From the NCBI RefSeq assembly GCF_001421715.1, contig NZ_LMKP01000012.1, forward strand, positions 104,501-168,500: 64,000 nucleotides of DNA, given 5' to 3'. Made by a program: the position numbers and the translations under genes. Each line of letters opens with the position of its first letter. Position 1 is the stretch's first letter. The stretch is from Sphingomonas sp. Leaf22 (GTDB lineage: Bacteria; Pseudomonadota; Alphaproteobacteria; Sphingomonadales; Sphingomonadaceae). Positions 18,401 to 27,389 of the stretch are shown piece by piece. The notes beneath the pieces are model-generated. The model was not told the DNA's origin. It worked only from the letters and a program-made list of their open reading frames with translations, and did not search any database.

Positions 18401-18521
18401 CCGTTCGGTTCGAGCAGCTTCGAGCGTGTCGAGAAGCGTCTGTCGAGAACAGGTCGCTTGGGGCACACCTTGCTCGACTACGGTTCTCGACAACCTCGAA
18501 CCTCCGCTCGAAGCAAACGGG
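18401..18521. repeat. Inverted repeat with TTCTCGACA arms
   Basis: About 120 bp between convergent genes. Nested pairs are CTTCGAGCG (18418) with CGCTCGAAG (18505), and TGTCGAGAAC (18441) with GTTCTCGACA (18483). The ends CCGTT and AACGG also pair. This is a repeat family distinct from the others in the window. Confidence 0.7.
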
Positions 18522-18544
18522 TGGAGGAAGAGATCAGGGCAATC

Positions 18545-19297
18545 TCAAACCCGCCCGCCCAAAACCCGCGCGAACAGCCCCAGCATCCACCCCGTCGCCG
18601 TCACGAACAATGCCGGATCATAGCGCGGCCCCTCATCGCGCAGGAACGCATGCTGCGCATTCACCTCATGCCATTCATAGGCCGGGCCTGCCGCTTCCAG
18701 CGCCTCGCGGATCGCCTGCCGCCCGGCATAGGGCACATGCGGGTCCTGCCGCCCCCACACGAACAGCATCTCGCCCGCGATCTCGCCGATCCGCGACAGA
18801 CTGTCGTCGCAGCGCCCCGCGCCCAGCGTCGCGGAATGGATATCGGTCGGATAGAAACACGCCGCCGCCGCCACGCGGGCGTCGAGCGCGGCGCGATAGG
18901 CGAGATGCCCGCCAAGGCACACGCCCGCCACCCCGATCCGCCCCGAACACGCCGGATGGCTGCCGAGAAAATCGAGGACCCGCGTCGCATCGGCATCGAA
19001 GCCGCCAACCGGCTTGGCGAACTTCAGGTCGTTGCCGCGATCGGTGCCCGGCTTGTCATACGCCAGCACCGTGCCGGGCGCCTCATATTCATGATATACC
19101 TCCGGCACCGCGACCACATAGCCGTGCCCGGCGATGAACGCCGCCAGCCGCCGGATCGGCGCAGTCACCTGATAGATTTCGGAATAGAGTATCACGCCCG
19201 GAAACCGTCCTTCCGCCACTGGGCGAAAGACATGGGTCCGCATCACCCCGCCATCGGCGGTGGGAAGGTCGGCAAATTCGTCGCTGCGCAGGATCAT
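18545..19297 (-). CDS. Dienelactone hydrolase family protein
   Basis: A 250-residue alpha/beta hydrolase of the dienelactone hydrolase family. The Cys-Asp-His triad is visible as C127 in GVAGVCLGGHLAYR, D185 in WGRQDPHVPY and H216 in NAQHAFLRDEG. Members hydrolyse cyclic or ester substrates; no catechol pathway genes are nearby, so the substrate is unknown. Its ATG overlaps the TGA of the upstream MscS gene (ATGA). Confidence 0.9.
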   Translation of the reverse strand: MILRSDEFADLPTADGGVMRTHVFRPVAEGRFPGVILYSEIYQVTAPIRRLAAFIAGHGYVVAVPEVYHEYEAPGTVLAYDKPGTDRGNDLKFAKPVGGFDADATRVLDFLGSHPACSGRIGVAGVCLGGHLAYRAALDARVAAAACFYPTDIHSATLGAGRCDDSLSRIGEIAGEMLFVWGRQDPHVPYAGRQAIREALEAAGPAYEWHEVNAQHAFLRDEGPRYDPALFVTATGWMLGLFARVLGGRV

Positions 19298-21684
19298 GAC
19301 CGCGCCGTGCCGCCGGCGGGATCGGCTGGCAAGGGGGGAATAGGATCGCCCGGCGAGGCCGCCACCAGTTCCAGCCGCTGCGGCACCGTGCCCATCTCGA
19401 TCCCCTCCGCACGGAAGCGGGTGAGCAGGTCGAGCAGGATGTTGCTGCGCGCCCGATACGCGGCCCGCGGCGATTCAACATGCCCGAAACAGTTGAACGC
19501 GATCCGGTCGTTGACGATCGCATCGATGAACGCGGCGGGAGCCGGATCGGTCAGCACCGCCGCTTCCCGGGCGAACGCGTCCATCACCAGTTGCTGGACC
19601 GCCGCCGCATCGACGGTGATCGGGACCGAAAACTGCACCTGTATCCGCCCCAGCGGGCTGGCCAGCGTCTTGTTGAGCACCGATTTGGTGATGAGTTCGG
19701 AATTGGGCACGATCAGCGTCGAATGATCGGCGAGCGTGATTTCGGTCGACCGCACGCTGATCCGCTTCACATCGCCTTCGTCGGTACCGACGCGGATCAG
19801 GTCACCGATCTTGATCGGTCGTTCGGCGAGCAGGATCAGGCCCGACACGAAATTCTGGGTGATCGCCTGCAAGCCGAACCCGATGCCGACCGACAGCGCC
19901 GATAGCAGCAGCGCGATCCGTTCGACCCCGATGCCCAGCGACGCCAGCGCCCAGATCACCGCCAGCGCAATGCCGACATAGCGTGCGACGAGGCTGACCG
20001 AATTGCGTCCGCTGCCATCCAGCTCGGTGGCGGGCAGGTATCGCCCCTCCAGCCAGCGCATGAAGGCGCGCACCAGCGTCAGCCCGATCGCGAGTACCAG
20101 CACCGATCGCAGGATCGCGCCGGGGGAGATCGTCACCCCGCCGACCTGCACCCCGCGCGCCAGATCGCCCAGCCGCGTCAGGATATCGGCTACCCCGCTG
20201 CCGCCGAACGGCAACAGCCAGAGCGCCAGCGCCAGCACCGCCAGCAGCACCCGCAGCACCCCCGACAGCAACACCCCGAACTGATCGACCGTGCCGCCGC
20301 GCAGGCCCAGTCCGCGGGTCAGCGCAAGGCCGAGCGGGCTCGATCGTTCGAACACCGTCGTCGCGACATCGTCGATCGCGGCCAGCGCCAGATAGACCGC
20401 CGCACCCAGCACCAGCGTCCACGCCGCCATCTGTCCGACCGACAGGCCGAACCCGATATACCCCGCCGCCAGCGCCAGCAGCGCGACGCCGGCGACGCAC
20501 CATGCGAACAACGTGACGGCGGCCAGCCCGGTGCGCGCCGGCGCATCCTCGCCCGCGCTCGCCTCCGCCCGCAACCGGCCGATCGCGAACAATGCCCCCG
20601 CGATCAGCAGGATATGCACCAGCGCCAGCACGGCGGCGGTCGCGGTCCGCGCGGCGGCAGTGGTCCCGATCGCGCTGTGCCCGGCATCGATCGCGATCGC
20701 GAAGCCGGCGAGCAGCGCCAGCAGAAACGAATAGGGTCGCAGCCGCGCCGCGACCGCATCGCCGATCGGTGCGATCCGCCAGCTCGGGCTGCCCCGCATC
20801 AGCACCGCGCCCAGCACCGAACTGGTGAAGCCGGTAAAGCCGATCGCGACCAGCCACTGGTCGAGCATCGTGCTCCAGCCCGGCGCGACCAGCCCGGCCC
20901 AGCGCAGCCCCGTCAGCACCGCAACGGCGGCGAGCAGGGGCGCGAGCGTCCCGACAAATACCCGGCCCAGCGCATTGGCCGATCGCCGCACCCGCCGCCC
21001 CGGCGCACCCTCGATCAGCAGTCGCTGCCCGACCCGCCCGGCCGCCAGCCGCGCCGGTCCCAACAACAGGATGGCGATGGCCAGCCCCAGCAACGCCAGC
21101 CACATCCGCCCCGGCGCGGCGGCGGCGACGGTGCCGACCTCGGCAGCGACGAACCGCTCGATCCGGTGCGCATCGCGCGGCACCGCCCGGAATATCGCGC
21201 TCCAGAAGGCCGGGGTCAGCGGCGAAGCACCGCGACCGAACCATTTCTGGCTGATCTCCGCCGCCTGTCCTTCCTGGATCTCGTCGATCAACTGCTGTGC
21301 CTCGACCGACAACAGTTTGGCGCGCTTCGTCGCCGAATCGATCGTGGTCCGCTGCCGTGCCAGTGCGGTCCGCTCGCTGCGGATCGCCGGGTCCTCGCCC
21401 GATGCCGCCGGACCCAGCTGCGCCAGCCGTGCGTCGATCCGCGCCAGATCGCCGGTCAGTTGCTGCGCGGCGTCGAGGGTCGTCGCCCGCACGACCTGCG
21501 CCCGCGCCCGCAGCGCGGTACGGTCGCCCTGTTCCAGCTTCGTGTCGAGCGCCCCGTCGACCAGCCCCAATTCGCTGGCCGCACCGTCGAGCCGGGTGGT
21601 CACATCGCCGGCCGCCTGCGCCAGCGCCGGGATCGCCGTCACCATCAGCAGCAACGACAGCAGGGTTCGTAACATTGCCATCAT
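19294..21684 (-). CDS. Large mechanosensitive channel (MscS family, DUF3772 type)
   Basis: A 796-residue envelope protein. A signal peptide (MLRTLLSLLLMVTAIPALAQA) leads into a periplasmic helical DUF3772-like region (about 25-190) rich in Gln, Arg and Ala. About ten membrane helices lie between 195 and 590. The MscS pore and beta domain follow: LSVGIGFGLQAITQNFVSGL, then ERPIKIGDLIRV and the cytosolic vestibule. This is the long MscK/YbiO-like form. Three in-frame ATGs (21684, 21681, 21675) compete as start; the first is listed. The 3' end overlaps the dienelactone hydrolase. Confidence 0.9.
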   Translation of the reverse strand: MMAMLRTLLSLLLMVTAIPALAQAAGDVTTRLDGAASELGLVDGALDTKLEQGDRTALRARAQVVRATTLDAAQQLTGDLARIDARLAQLGPAASGEDPAIRSERTALARQRTTIDSATKRAKLLSVEAQQLIDEIQEGQAAEISQKWFGRGASPLTPAFWSAIFRAVPRDAHRIERFVAAEVGTVAAAAPGRMWLALLGLAIAILLLGPARLAAGRVGQRLLIEGAPGRRVRRSANALGRVFVGTLAPLLAAVAVLTGLRWAGLVAPGWSTMLDQWLVAIGFTGFTSSVLGAVLMRGSPSWRIAPIGDAVAARLRPYSFLLALLAGFAIAIDAGHSAIGTTAAARTATAAVLALVHILLIAGALFAIGRLRAEASAGEDAPARTGLAAVTLFAWCVAGVALLALAAGYIGFGLSVGQMAAWTLVLGAAVYLALAAIDDVATTVFERSSPLGLALTRGLGLRGGTVDQFGVLLSGVLRVLLAVLALALWLLPFGGSGVADILTRLGDLARGVQVGGVTISPGAILRSVLVLAIGLTLVRAFMRWLEGRYLPATELDGSGRNSVSLVARYVGIALAVIWALASLGIGVERIALLLSALSVGIGFGLQAITQNFVSGLILLAERPIKIGDLIRVGTDEGDVKRISVRSTEITLADHSTLIVPNSELITKSVLNKTLASPLGRIQVQFSVPITVDAAAVQQLVMDAFAREAAVLTDPAPAAFIDAIVNDRIAFNCFGHVESPRAAYRARSNILLDLLTRFRAEGIEMGTVPQRLELVAASPGDPIPPLPADPAGGTARS

Positions 21685-21762
21685 GCCCCCGGCCTATCGC
21701 CATCGCGCCGCCGGGACAATCGCGACGCTTCCCCCGTTCGCGGACAGGCGGTAGATGGCCGG

Positions 21763-23388
21763 ATGCTCCGCATCACCGAACTCAAACTGCCCCTCAATCA
21801 CCCGGAAGAGGCGCTGACGGCCGCGATCCGCGACCGGTTGCGGATCACCCCGCGCGACCTGATCCGGTACACCGTCGCGCGCAAGGCGCATGATGCGCGC
21901 GACAAGGACGATATCCAGCTCGTCTATTCGGTCGACGTGACGGTCCGCAACGAAGCGCCGGTGCTGGCGCGCGTTCGCCGCGACCGCAATATCGGCCCCA
22001 CGCCTGATACCGGCTACCGCTTCGTCGCGAAGGCACCCGCCGACTATGCCGGCCCCCGCCCGATCGTCGTCGGCGCCGGGCCGTGCGGGCTGTTCGCCGG
22101 GCTGATCCTTGCGCAGATGGGGTTCCGTCCGATCATCCTCGAACGCGGCAAGGTCGTTCGGCAGCGGACGCAGGATACCTGGGGCCTGTGGCGGCGCAGC
22201 GAACTGAACCCCGAATCGAACGTGCAGTTCGGCGAAGGGGGTGCCGGCACCTTTTCCGACGGCAAATTGTGGAGCCAGATCAAGGACCCGCGCCATCTGG
22301 GTCGCAAGGTGCTGATCGAATTCGTCAAGGCTGGCGCGCCCGAGGAAATCCTGACCGAGGCGCATCCGCATATCGGCACCTTCCGCCTCGTGCAGATGGT
22401 CGAATCGATGCGCGCGACCGTCGAGGAACTGGGCGGCGAATATCGATTCTCGCACCGGGTCGACGATATCGAAGTGGAGGAAGCGGCCGACGGCACCCGG
22501 CGGCTGACCGGCCTGACGCTGTCGACCGGCGAGACGCTGTCGACCGACGCCCCCGTCGTGTTCGCCCTCGGCCACAGTGCCCGCGACACCTTTCACATGC
22601 TGTACGATCGCGGCGTGTTCCTCGAACCCAAGCCGTTTTCGATCGGCGTACGCGTGGAACATCCGCAAAGCTGGATCGATCAGGCGCGCTTCGGTGCCTG
22701 CGCCGGCCATCCCGATCTGGGTGCCGCCGCCTATACGCTGTCGCACCACTGCACCAATGCGCGCACCGTCTACAGTTTCTGCATGTGTCCGGGCGGCACC
22801 GTCGTCGCCGCGACCTCCGAACCCGGGCGCGTCGCGACCAACGGCATGAGCCAATATTCGCGCAACGAACGCAACGCCAATTCGGGCATCGTCGTCGGCA
22901 TCGATCCGGCGCGCGATTATCCGGGTCATCCGCTGGCGGGAATCGCGCTGCAACGCCATTGGGAGGAACGCGCCTATGCGGCGGGCGGCGGCGACTATCG
23001 CGCGCCGGCACAGCTGATCGGCGACTTCCTCGCGGGCCGGCCGTCGACCGAGTTGCGCAGCGTCGTTCCGTCCTATCGTCCGGGGGTGCAGCTGACCGAT
23101 CTGGCCGAATGCCTGCCCGATTTCGTCGTGGCGGCGATGCGCGAGGCGCTGGTCGCGTTCGGCCGCACGATTCCGGGATATGACCATCCCGATGCGGTGA
23201 TGACGGGGGTGGAGACCCGGACCTCGTCGCCGGTGCGGATCACGCGGGGTGATGACTTTCAAAGCCTCAACACCGCCAACCTGTTCCCTGCCGGCGAAGG
23301 GGCCGGCTATGCCGGTGGCATCCTGTCGGCGGCGGTCGATGGCATCAAGGTCGCGGAGGCGGTCGGCCGCGCCCTGACCGGTAAATAG
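21763..23388 (+). CDS. FAD-dependent dehydrogenase (COG2509 family)
   Basis: A 541-residue flavoprotein. The N-terminal 90 residues are a small domain with TPRDLIRYTVARKAHDARDK, and the FAD-binding Rossmann motif follows as PIVVGAGPCGLFAGLILAQMG with the acidic ILERG. FGEGGAGTFSDGKL and the C-terminal LFPAGEGAGYAGGILSAAVDGI complete the FAD site. A C-rich segment, SFCMCPGGTVVAA, is characteristic. Family members have no firm biochemical role. It is divergent from the MscS gene with 78 bp between them. Confidence 0.9.
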   Translation: MLRITELKLPLNHPEEALTAAIRDRLRITPRDLIRYTVARKAHDARDKDDIQLVYSVDVTVRNEAPVLARVRRDRNIGPTPDTGYRFVAKAPADYAGPRPIVVGAGPCGLFAGLILAQMGFRPIILERGKVVRQRTQDTWGLWRRSELNPESNVQFGEGGAGTFSDGKLWSQIKDPRHLGRKVLIEFVKAGAPEEILTEAHPHIGTFRLVQMVESMRATVEELGGEYRFSHRVDDIEVEEAADGTRRLTGLTLSTGETLSTDAPVVFALGHSARDTFHMLYDRGVFLEPKPFSIGVRVEHPQSWIDQARFGACAGHPDLGAAAYTLSHHCTNARTVYSFCMCPGGTVVAATSEPGRVATNGMSQYSRNERNANSGIVVGIDPARDYPGHPLAGIALQRHWEERAYAAGGGDYRAPAQLIGDFLAGRPSTELRSVVPSYRPGVQLTDLAECLPDFVVAAMREALVAFGRTIPGYDHPDAVMTGVETRTSSPVRITRGDDFQSLNTANLFPAGEGAGYAGGILSAAVDGIKVAEAVGRALTGK

Positions 23389-23389
23389 A

Positions 23390-23494
23390 TCAGGCGATCG
23401 GCACGACCGGCGCGGCGGCCGACAGCAACAGGGCGGAGACGAAGAACGCGGCGAAGGCGGCGGCGAACTGCTGGCGAAGGTCGAGGCGGATCAT
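23390..23494 (-). CDS. 34-residue hydrophobic small protein
   Basis: A very small gene. The predicted peptide has a charged N-terminus (MIRLDLRQQ), then a hydrophobic stretch AAAFAAFFVSALLLSAAAP and a short tail, so it is either a single-pass inner-membrane peptide or a signal-like peptide. AGGGAG stands 7 nt upstream of the ATG, which supports real translation. A near-consensus -24/-12 promoter lies at 23550-23566. It sits alone between the FAD gene and the diguanylate cyclase gene. No function is known to me. Confidence 0.65.
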   Translation of the reverse strand: MIRLDLRQQFAAAFAAFFVSALLLSAAAPVVPIA

Positions 23495-23549
23495 GGTGGT
23501 AACTCCCTGCTTGCCGTGCGAACCATCTCGCCGGCGATGCCAACAGCTT

Positions 23550-23566
23550 TGCAGGGGCCGTGCCAA
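23550..23566 (-). promoter_or_regulatory. Candidate sigma-54 (-24/-12) promoter
   Basis: On the minus strand the sequence is TTGGCACGGCCCCTGCA. The RpoN consensus is YTGGCACGrNNNTTGCW; only one defined base differs. It would start transcription about 45 nt before the ATG of the 34-residue gene. Whether this genome has rpoN cannot be seen here. Confidence 0.5.
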
Positions 23567-23648
23567 TTCTTTAACGTATTGTTTTATATAGATTTTACTG
23601 GAAACTGTCGGAGTTGCGTCGCGATATTGGCGCAATTTCCGCCAGCAG

Positions 23649-24704
23649 TTAGCCGGTTTCGCCAACCATTTGGTCCCGGCCACCACGCTTCGCCGCATAG
23701 AGCAGCTGGTCCGCCCGGCCGACGCCGTCGACGATCGTCTCGCCGGGCCGCAACGTCACCAGACCGGCCGACATGGTGACGCCCTCGATCACCGTATCGG
23801 TCTCGCGCAGGCGGTAGCGGCGCGCACCGACCGCACGGCGCGCCCGTTCGAGCATGTCGAATGCCGTCGCCCGGTCGACGCCGCCGATCAGCAATGCGAA
23901 TTCCTCGCCGCCATAGCGCGCGACCAGATGCCCGGCACATTCGCGGTCCAGCGTCGCCGCAATCGCCTTCAGCACGCGGTCGCCGACCGGATGGCCGTAT
24001 TGATCGTTGACCGACTTGAAGTGATCGACGTCGCACAGCGCGACATGGAACGGGCCGTCGTCGCGATCGGTCGACGCCGATTCGAACGCACGACGATTGG
24101 GCAGTTCGGTCAGCGGATCGCGCCGGGCATCCTCGTGCGCGACGGCCAGTTCCTGCCGCAACGCGCTCGCCTCGCGCGTCGCCTGTGCCAGCCGCGTTTC
24201 GGCGATATCGACCCGTGCCCGCATCGACGCGGTGATTCGCGCGAGTTCGGCGATCGCCGAGACGACGTCGGTCCCCGGCACGGCGCTCAGCGCATCGGCA
24301 CTGGCCGCCAGATCGCGACCGAAATCGCGGGTTTCGTTGTGGATCGCCGACACCATCGATTCGAACCCGGCGACCTGCCGCTGGGTTTCGGCGGCCCGTT
24401 CGGCGTCGGGGGCAGCGGCAGGGGCCGATCCGGACGGCGGCGGAACCGGGTCGGCGGGACCGGGCGACCGAATACCGGCCTCGATGGCGTTGCCGAGCAT
24501 CTCGACCTCGCCGCTGCTCAGACGAAAGCCGCCATCGGTCCGCCGCGCGACTTCGCGGGCAAGCGCGCCCGCCGGATCGCTCATGACCCGGTAGGCAAAG
24601 GTGTAGTTGACGGGCGTGGGTTCGAGCCGCTGGTCTTCGAGGAAAGTGAGGATCGCACGAACCAGGCCGTTGCCGGCCGGGGTCACGCTACCGATTCTTT
24701 CCAT
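23649..24704 (-). CDS. Diguanylate cyclase (GGDEF domain)
   Basis: A 351-residue soluble protein. Residues 1-190 are helical and lack a recognisable sensor domain; 110-190 look like a coiled coil. The GGDEF domain runs from DPLTELPNRRAF near 197 to the end, with the active-site motif RYGGEEF at 263-269, so it should convert two GTP to cyclic-di-GMP. The usual RxxD inhibitory site is not present upstream of the motif. There is no membrane segment. The start at 24704 is the better ATG; a GTG at 24734 is possible and neither has a good ribosome binding site. Confidence 0.88.
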   Translation of the reverse strand: MERIGSVTPAGNGLVRAILTFLEDQRLEPTPVNYTFAYRVMSDPAGALAREVARRTDGGFRLSSGEVEMLGNAIEAGIRSPGPADPVPPPSGSAPAAAPDAERAAETQRQVAGFESMVSAIHNETRDFGRDLAASADALSAVPGTDVVSAIAELARITASMRARVDIAETRLAQATREASALRQELAVAHEDARRDPLTELPNRRAFESASTDRDDGPFHVALCDVDHFKSVNDQYGHPVGDRVLKAIAATLDRECAGHLVARYGGEEFALLIGGVDRATAFDMLERARRAVGARRYRLRETDTVIEGVTMSAGLVTLRPGETIVDGVGRADQLLYAAKRGGRDQMVGETG

Positions 24705-24828
24705 ATACACCGCGCATGTCCCTCCGCCCACCAAACCGTGAGCAGGAGGGATAGGCTGGCTTTGCTAAGATCGGGTTGCCCGGCGATTCACGATTGATGC
24801 ACGATTACCGCACCGGTCACGGTTCGCC

Positions 24829-25380
24829 TCAGCGCGGCGCGGCGAGGCCGCGTACCGCCGCCAGCGTGGTGCGGACATGGTCGGCGGGGTTCATGTCCGA
24901 ATGGACGAAGGCGATCCGGCCATCGCGTCCAATGACATAGCTGGTGCGCGTGGTCATCGTACGCGCCTTGCCATCGGCGGCGGCGGGGCGGTTGAGCGCG
25001 ACGTCGAACCCCTGGATCACGCGCGGACCGGCGCTGGCGACGGCGAAACGCCCTGCGCAATGTTCGTTCGAAAATGCCTGCAGCTTGTCGATCGGGTCGG
25101 CCGACATGCCGATCACGGTCGCGCCCGCCGCCTTGAACTGGTCGACCGAATCGGCAAACGCCTTCGCCTCGGCATTGCAGCCACCGGTGAATGCCGCGGG
25201 GAAGAAGTACAGAACCACCGGCCCCTTGCGCAGCTGCGACCGCAGGTTGAGCGTGAACGCCTTGCCCGCGATCGCCGCCTGTGTGGTGAAATCGGGTGCC
25301 TTCGCACCGGGCGCGAGCGCGGCGGACAGCGGCGCGGCGAAGGGCAGGGTCAGGGCGGCGGCAAGCAGGGCGATACGCAT
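24829..25380 (-). CDS. Secreted peroxiredoxin (AhpC/TSA, BCP-like)
   Basis: A 183-residue thioredoxin-fold peroxidase with a signal peptide (about 1-22), so it is probably periplasmic. The peroxidatic motif PxxxTxxC is P61-AAFTGG-C68, and a second cysteine, C108 in NEHC, may resolve. AAGGAA lies 8 nt before the ATG. It lies 44 nt downstream of the phospholipase gene, both on the minus strand; a role in detoxifying lipid peroxides is inference. Confidence 0.9.
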   Translation of the reverse strand: MRIALLAAALTLPFAAPLSAALAPGAKAPDFTTQAAIAGKAFTLNLRSQLRKGPVVLYFFPAAFTGGCNAEAKAFADSVDQFKAAGATVIGMSADPIDKLQAFSNEHCAGRFAVASAGPRVIQGFDVALNRPAAADGKARTMTTRTSYVIGRDGRIAFVHSDMNPADHVRTTLAAVRGLAAPR

Positions 25381-25424
25381 CGGGCGGTTCCTTGGTCGAA
25401 AGGTCGTCGTGAGAACGGAGTATG

Positions 25425-26435
25425 CTAACGCGTGAAGGCGATGCCCAGACGCGCGCTCGAACTGCGCAGACGATAATCGTCGATCGCCTCGCCGTAACCG
25501 CTGAACGCCTGTCCGAAAACGTACAGTCCGGTGCCGCCACCGATCCGGGTGAGCGGGTAGGAAGCGAACACCTCGCCCGCGCGCCGGCTGCCCGCCGGAT
25601 TGCGCAGTGAGGCGGCGATGCGCAAGCCATCGGTCTGCCCGATCGCGGCCCCCAGCGACCAATTGCCCCAATAGCGGTCGAGATCGCGATAGCCGGTACC
25701 GACATAGGTCCACAGCTTCGGCGTCACCTCGCCGCGCCAGTCGCCGCCGATCGGCACCGTATAGCCGGCCGAGACGAACAGGCGGTTCACGTCGATCGAT
25801 CCGGCATCGCGCCCGTTCGAATCATGGGCATAGCCGACCGCACCGACGACATCGTCGCGCAGCGCGCGCTGATAATAGACTTCGGGGCTGTAGGTGGTGG
25901 ACCGGAACGGCCCGGACGGCTGGTCGATCGCCCAGAACATCGTCTGCGTCCATGCAACGCGCACCCCGTCGAGCGCGCCGGCACCGTCGAACGGGCGGAC
26001 CGCGAGGCTGAATTGCAGCTTCGCTCCGTCCGATCCGAGGCCGAACACGCCGTAGATCGGCGCATGCGGTTCGAACCGGTCGAGAAAGCCCGATGTGGCA
26101 CCTGCCGCCGTTGCGACGGTCGATTCGCCGCCCGGCACGGTCACCGGCGCGGCTGGCGCGACCTGCGCGACCGCCGACGGGGCGACCCGGTAACGCAGCG
26201 CCCGAAACCCGCCCGGCGCGACGGTGGCCGCCATCGGTTCGGCCGGCACGATCCGCAACCGCGCACCGTCGCCGGTAACGACCGTCATCTCGGCCGGTAC
26301 CACTTTGACCGCTTCGCCGCCTTCGTTGAGCGCGAATACCTGTACCCCCGCCTCCGCCGCGGCGACCGAAGCGGGCGGTTCGGCGACGATCCGAACTTGT
26401 GGCGGGGCGGCGAGCAGCAGGGCGAGCGCGATCAT
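25425..26435 (-). CDS. pldA: Outer-membrane phospholipase A (OMPLA)
   Basis: A 336-residue predicted outer-membrane beta-barrel. The catalytic triad of OMPLA is visible as H204 and S206 in GYAHDSNGRDAG and N217 in SIDVNRLF, preceded by YSPEVYYQR, also typical. Residues 1-115 form a signal peptide and an Ala/Pro/Val-rich periplasmic extension absent from the E. coli enzyme. The C-terminus ends in aromatic-alternating strands (LRSSSARLGIAFTR). The start could also be the ATG at 26456. It should hydrolyse phospholipids in the outer leaflet when the membrane is perturbed. Confidence 0.85.
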   Translation of the reverse strand: MIALALLLAAPPQVRIVAEPPASVAAAEAGVQVFALNEGGEAVKVVPAEMTVVTGDGARLRIVPAEPMAATVAPGGFRALRYRVAPSAVAQVAPAAPVTVPGGESTVATAAGATSGFLDRFEPHAPIYGVFGLGSDGAKLQFSLAVRPFDGAGALDGVRVAWTQTMFWAIDQPSGPFRSTTYSPEVYYQRALRDDVVGAVGYAHDSNGRDAGSIDVNRLFVSAGYTVPIGGDWRGEVTPKLWTYVGTGYRDLDRYWGNWSLGAAIGQTDGLRIAASLRNPAGSRRAGEVFASYPLTRIGGGTGLYVFGQAFSGYGEAIDDYRLRSSSARLGIAFTR

Positions 26436-26533
26436 GGCCCCATCTGTGCCAGCCATTTGCGACAACCGCGAGCATCGTTTGCGCTTTGCCCGCTCCACCG
26501 CCTATCTGACGGTTCGCAATGCAAAGGCCCATC

Positions 26534-27316
26534 ATGCCCGTCACCGCCGCCGACCTGACCCTTGCCGCGCACCTGGCCGACGCCGCCGGTGCCGCGATCC
26601 GCCCGCGCTTCCGCAGCGACTATGGCCTCGAAATCAAGGACGACGCCTCGCCGGTGACGCTCGCCGATCGCGAGGCGGAGGCGGCGATGCGGGTTCTGAT
26701 CGAGCGCGAACGACCCTCGGACGGTATTCAGGGCGAGGAATATGGTGTCCGCGACGGGACCAGCGGGCGGATATGGGTGCTCGACCCGATCGACGGCACC
26801 CGGTCGTTCATCGCCGGACGGCCGATCTTCGGTACGCTGATCGCGCTGGTCGAGGATGGCTGGCCGGTGCTGGGGGTCATCGACCAGCCGATCATCGGCG
26901 AACGCTGGGTCGGGGCGATCGGGCGCGGCACGACCTTCAACGGGCAACCGGCCCGGACCCGTCGCTGCCGCGATCTGGCCGACGCATTGCTGGCGACGAC
27001 CAGTCCGGCCCTGTTCGACGACGGGCAGTTGCACGGCTTCGAACATGTCGAGGCAAAGGTGCGCTCGACCGTGCTGGGCGGCGATTGCTATTCCTATGGC
27101 ACGCTGGCGTCGGGGCATATCGACGTGGTGGTCGAAGCGGGGCTGAAGCTGCACGATTTCGCCGCGCTGGTACCGGTGGTCGAGGGCGCGGGCGGCACGA
27201 TGAGCGACTGGTCGGGCGATCCGCTCCATGCCGGCAGCATCGGCGAGGTGATCGCGCTGGGCGATGCTGCGCGGCTGGAGGATGTCGTCGAACTGCTCGC
27301 CTGTCGCGGCAGGTAA
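26534..27316 (+). CDS. hisN: Histidinol-phosphatase-like inositol monophosphatase family protein
   Basis: A 260-residue metal-dependent phosphatase. Metal ligands lie in GEEYG at 67-71 and WVLDPIDGTRSFIAGRP at 81-97; the RSFIAGRPIFGTLIAL continuation is characteristic of the HisN subfamily rather than SuhB. It probably converts histidinol phosphate to histidinol. The start is the ATG at 26534 with AAGG 6 nt upstream, in preference to the ATG at 26519. It is divergent from pldA. Confidence 0.85.
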   Translation: MPVTAADLTLAAHLADAAGAAIRPRFRSDYGLEIKDDASPVTLADREAEAAMRVLIERERPSDGIQGEEYGVRDGTSGRIWVLDPIDGTRSFIAGRPIFGTLIALVEDGWPVLGVIDQPIIGERWVGAIGRGTTFNGQPARTRRCRDLADALLATTSPALFDDGQLHGFEHVEAKVRSTVLGGDCYSYGTLASGHIDVVVEAGLKLHDFAALVPVVEGAGGTMSDWSGDPLHAGSIGEVIALGDAARLEDVVELLACRGR

Positions 27317-27328
27317 CGCGCTTTCCAC

Positions 27329-27353
27329 GCAACCCGCGGCGGACCGCATCGTT
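27329..27353 (+). promoter_or_regulatory. Candidate EcfG (general stress) promoter
   Basis: GCAAC, 16 bases, then CGTT. The alphaproteobacterial EcfG consensus is GGAAC-N16/17-CGTT, so one base differs. It lies 37 bases upstream of a DUF892 gene, a family often in the general stress regulon. Confidence 0.35.
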
Positions 27354-27389
27354 GAAGGTGGCATCACCCCGCCAGCGAAGGAAATTGTC

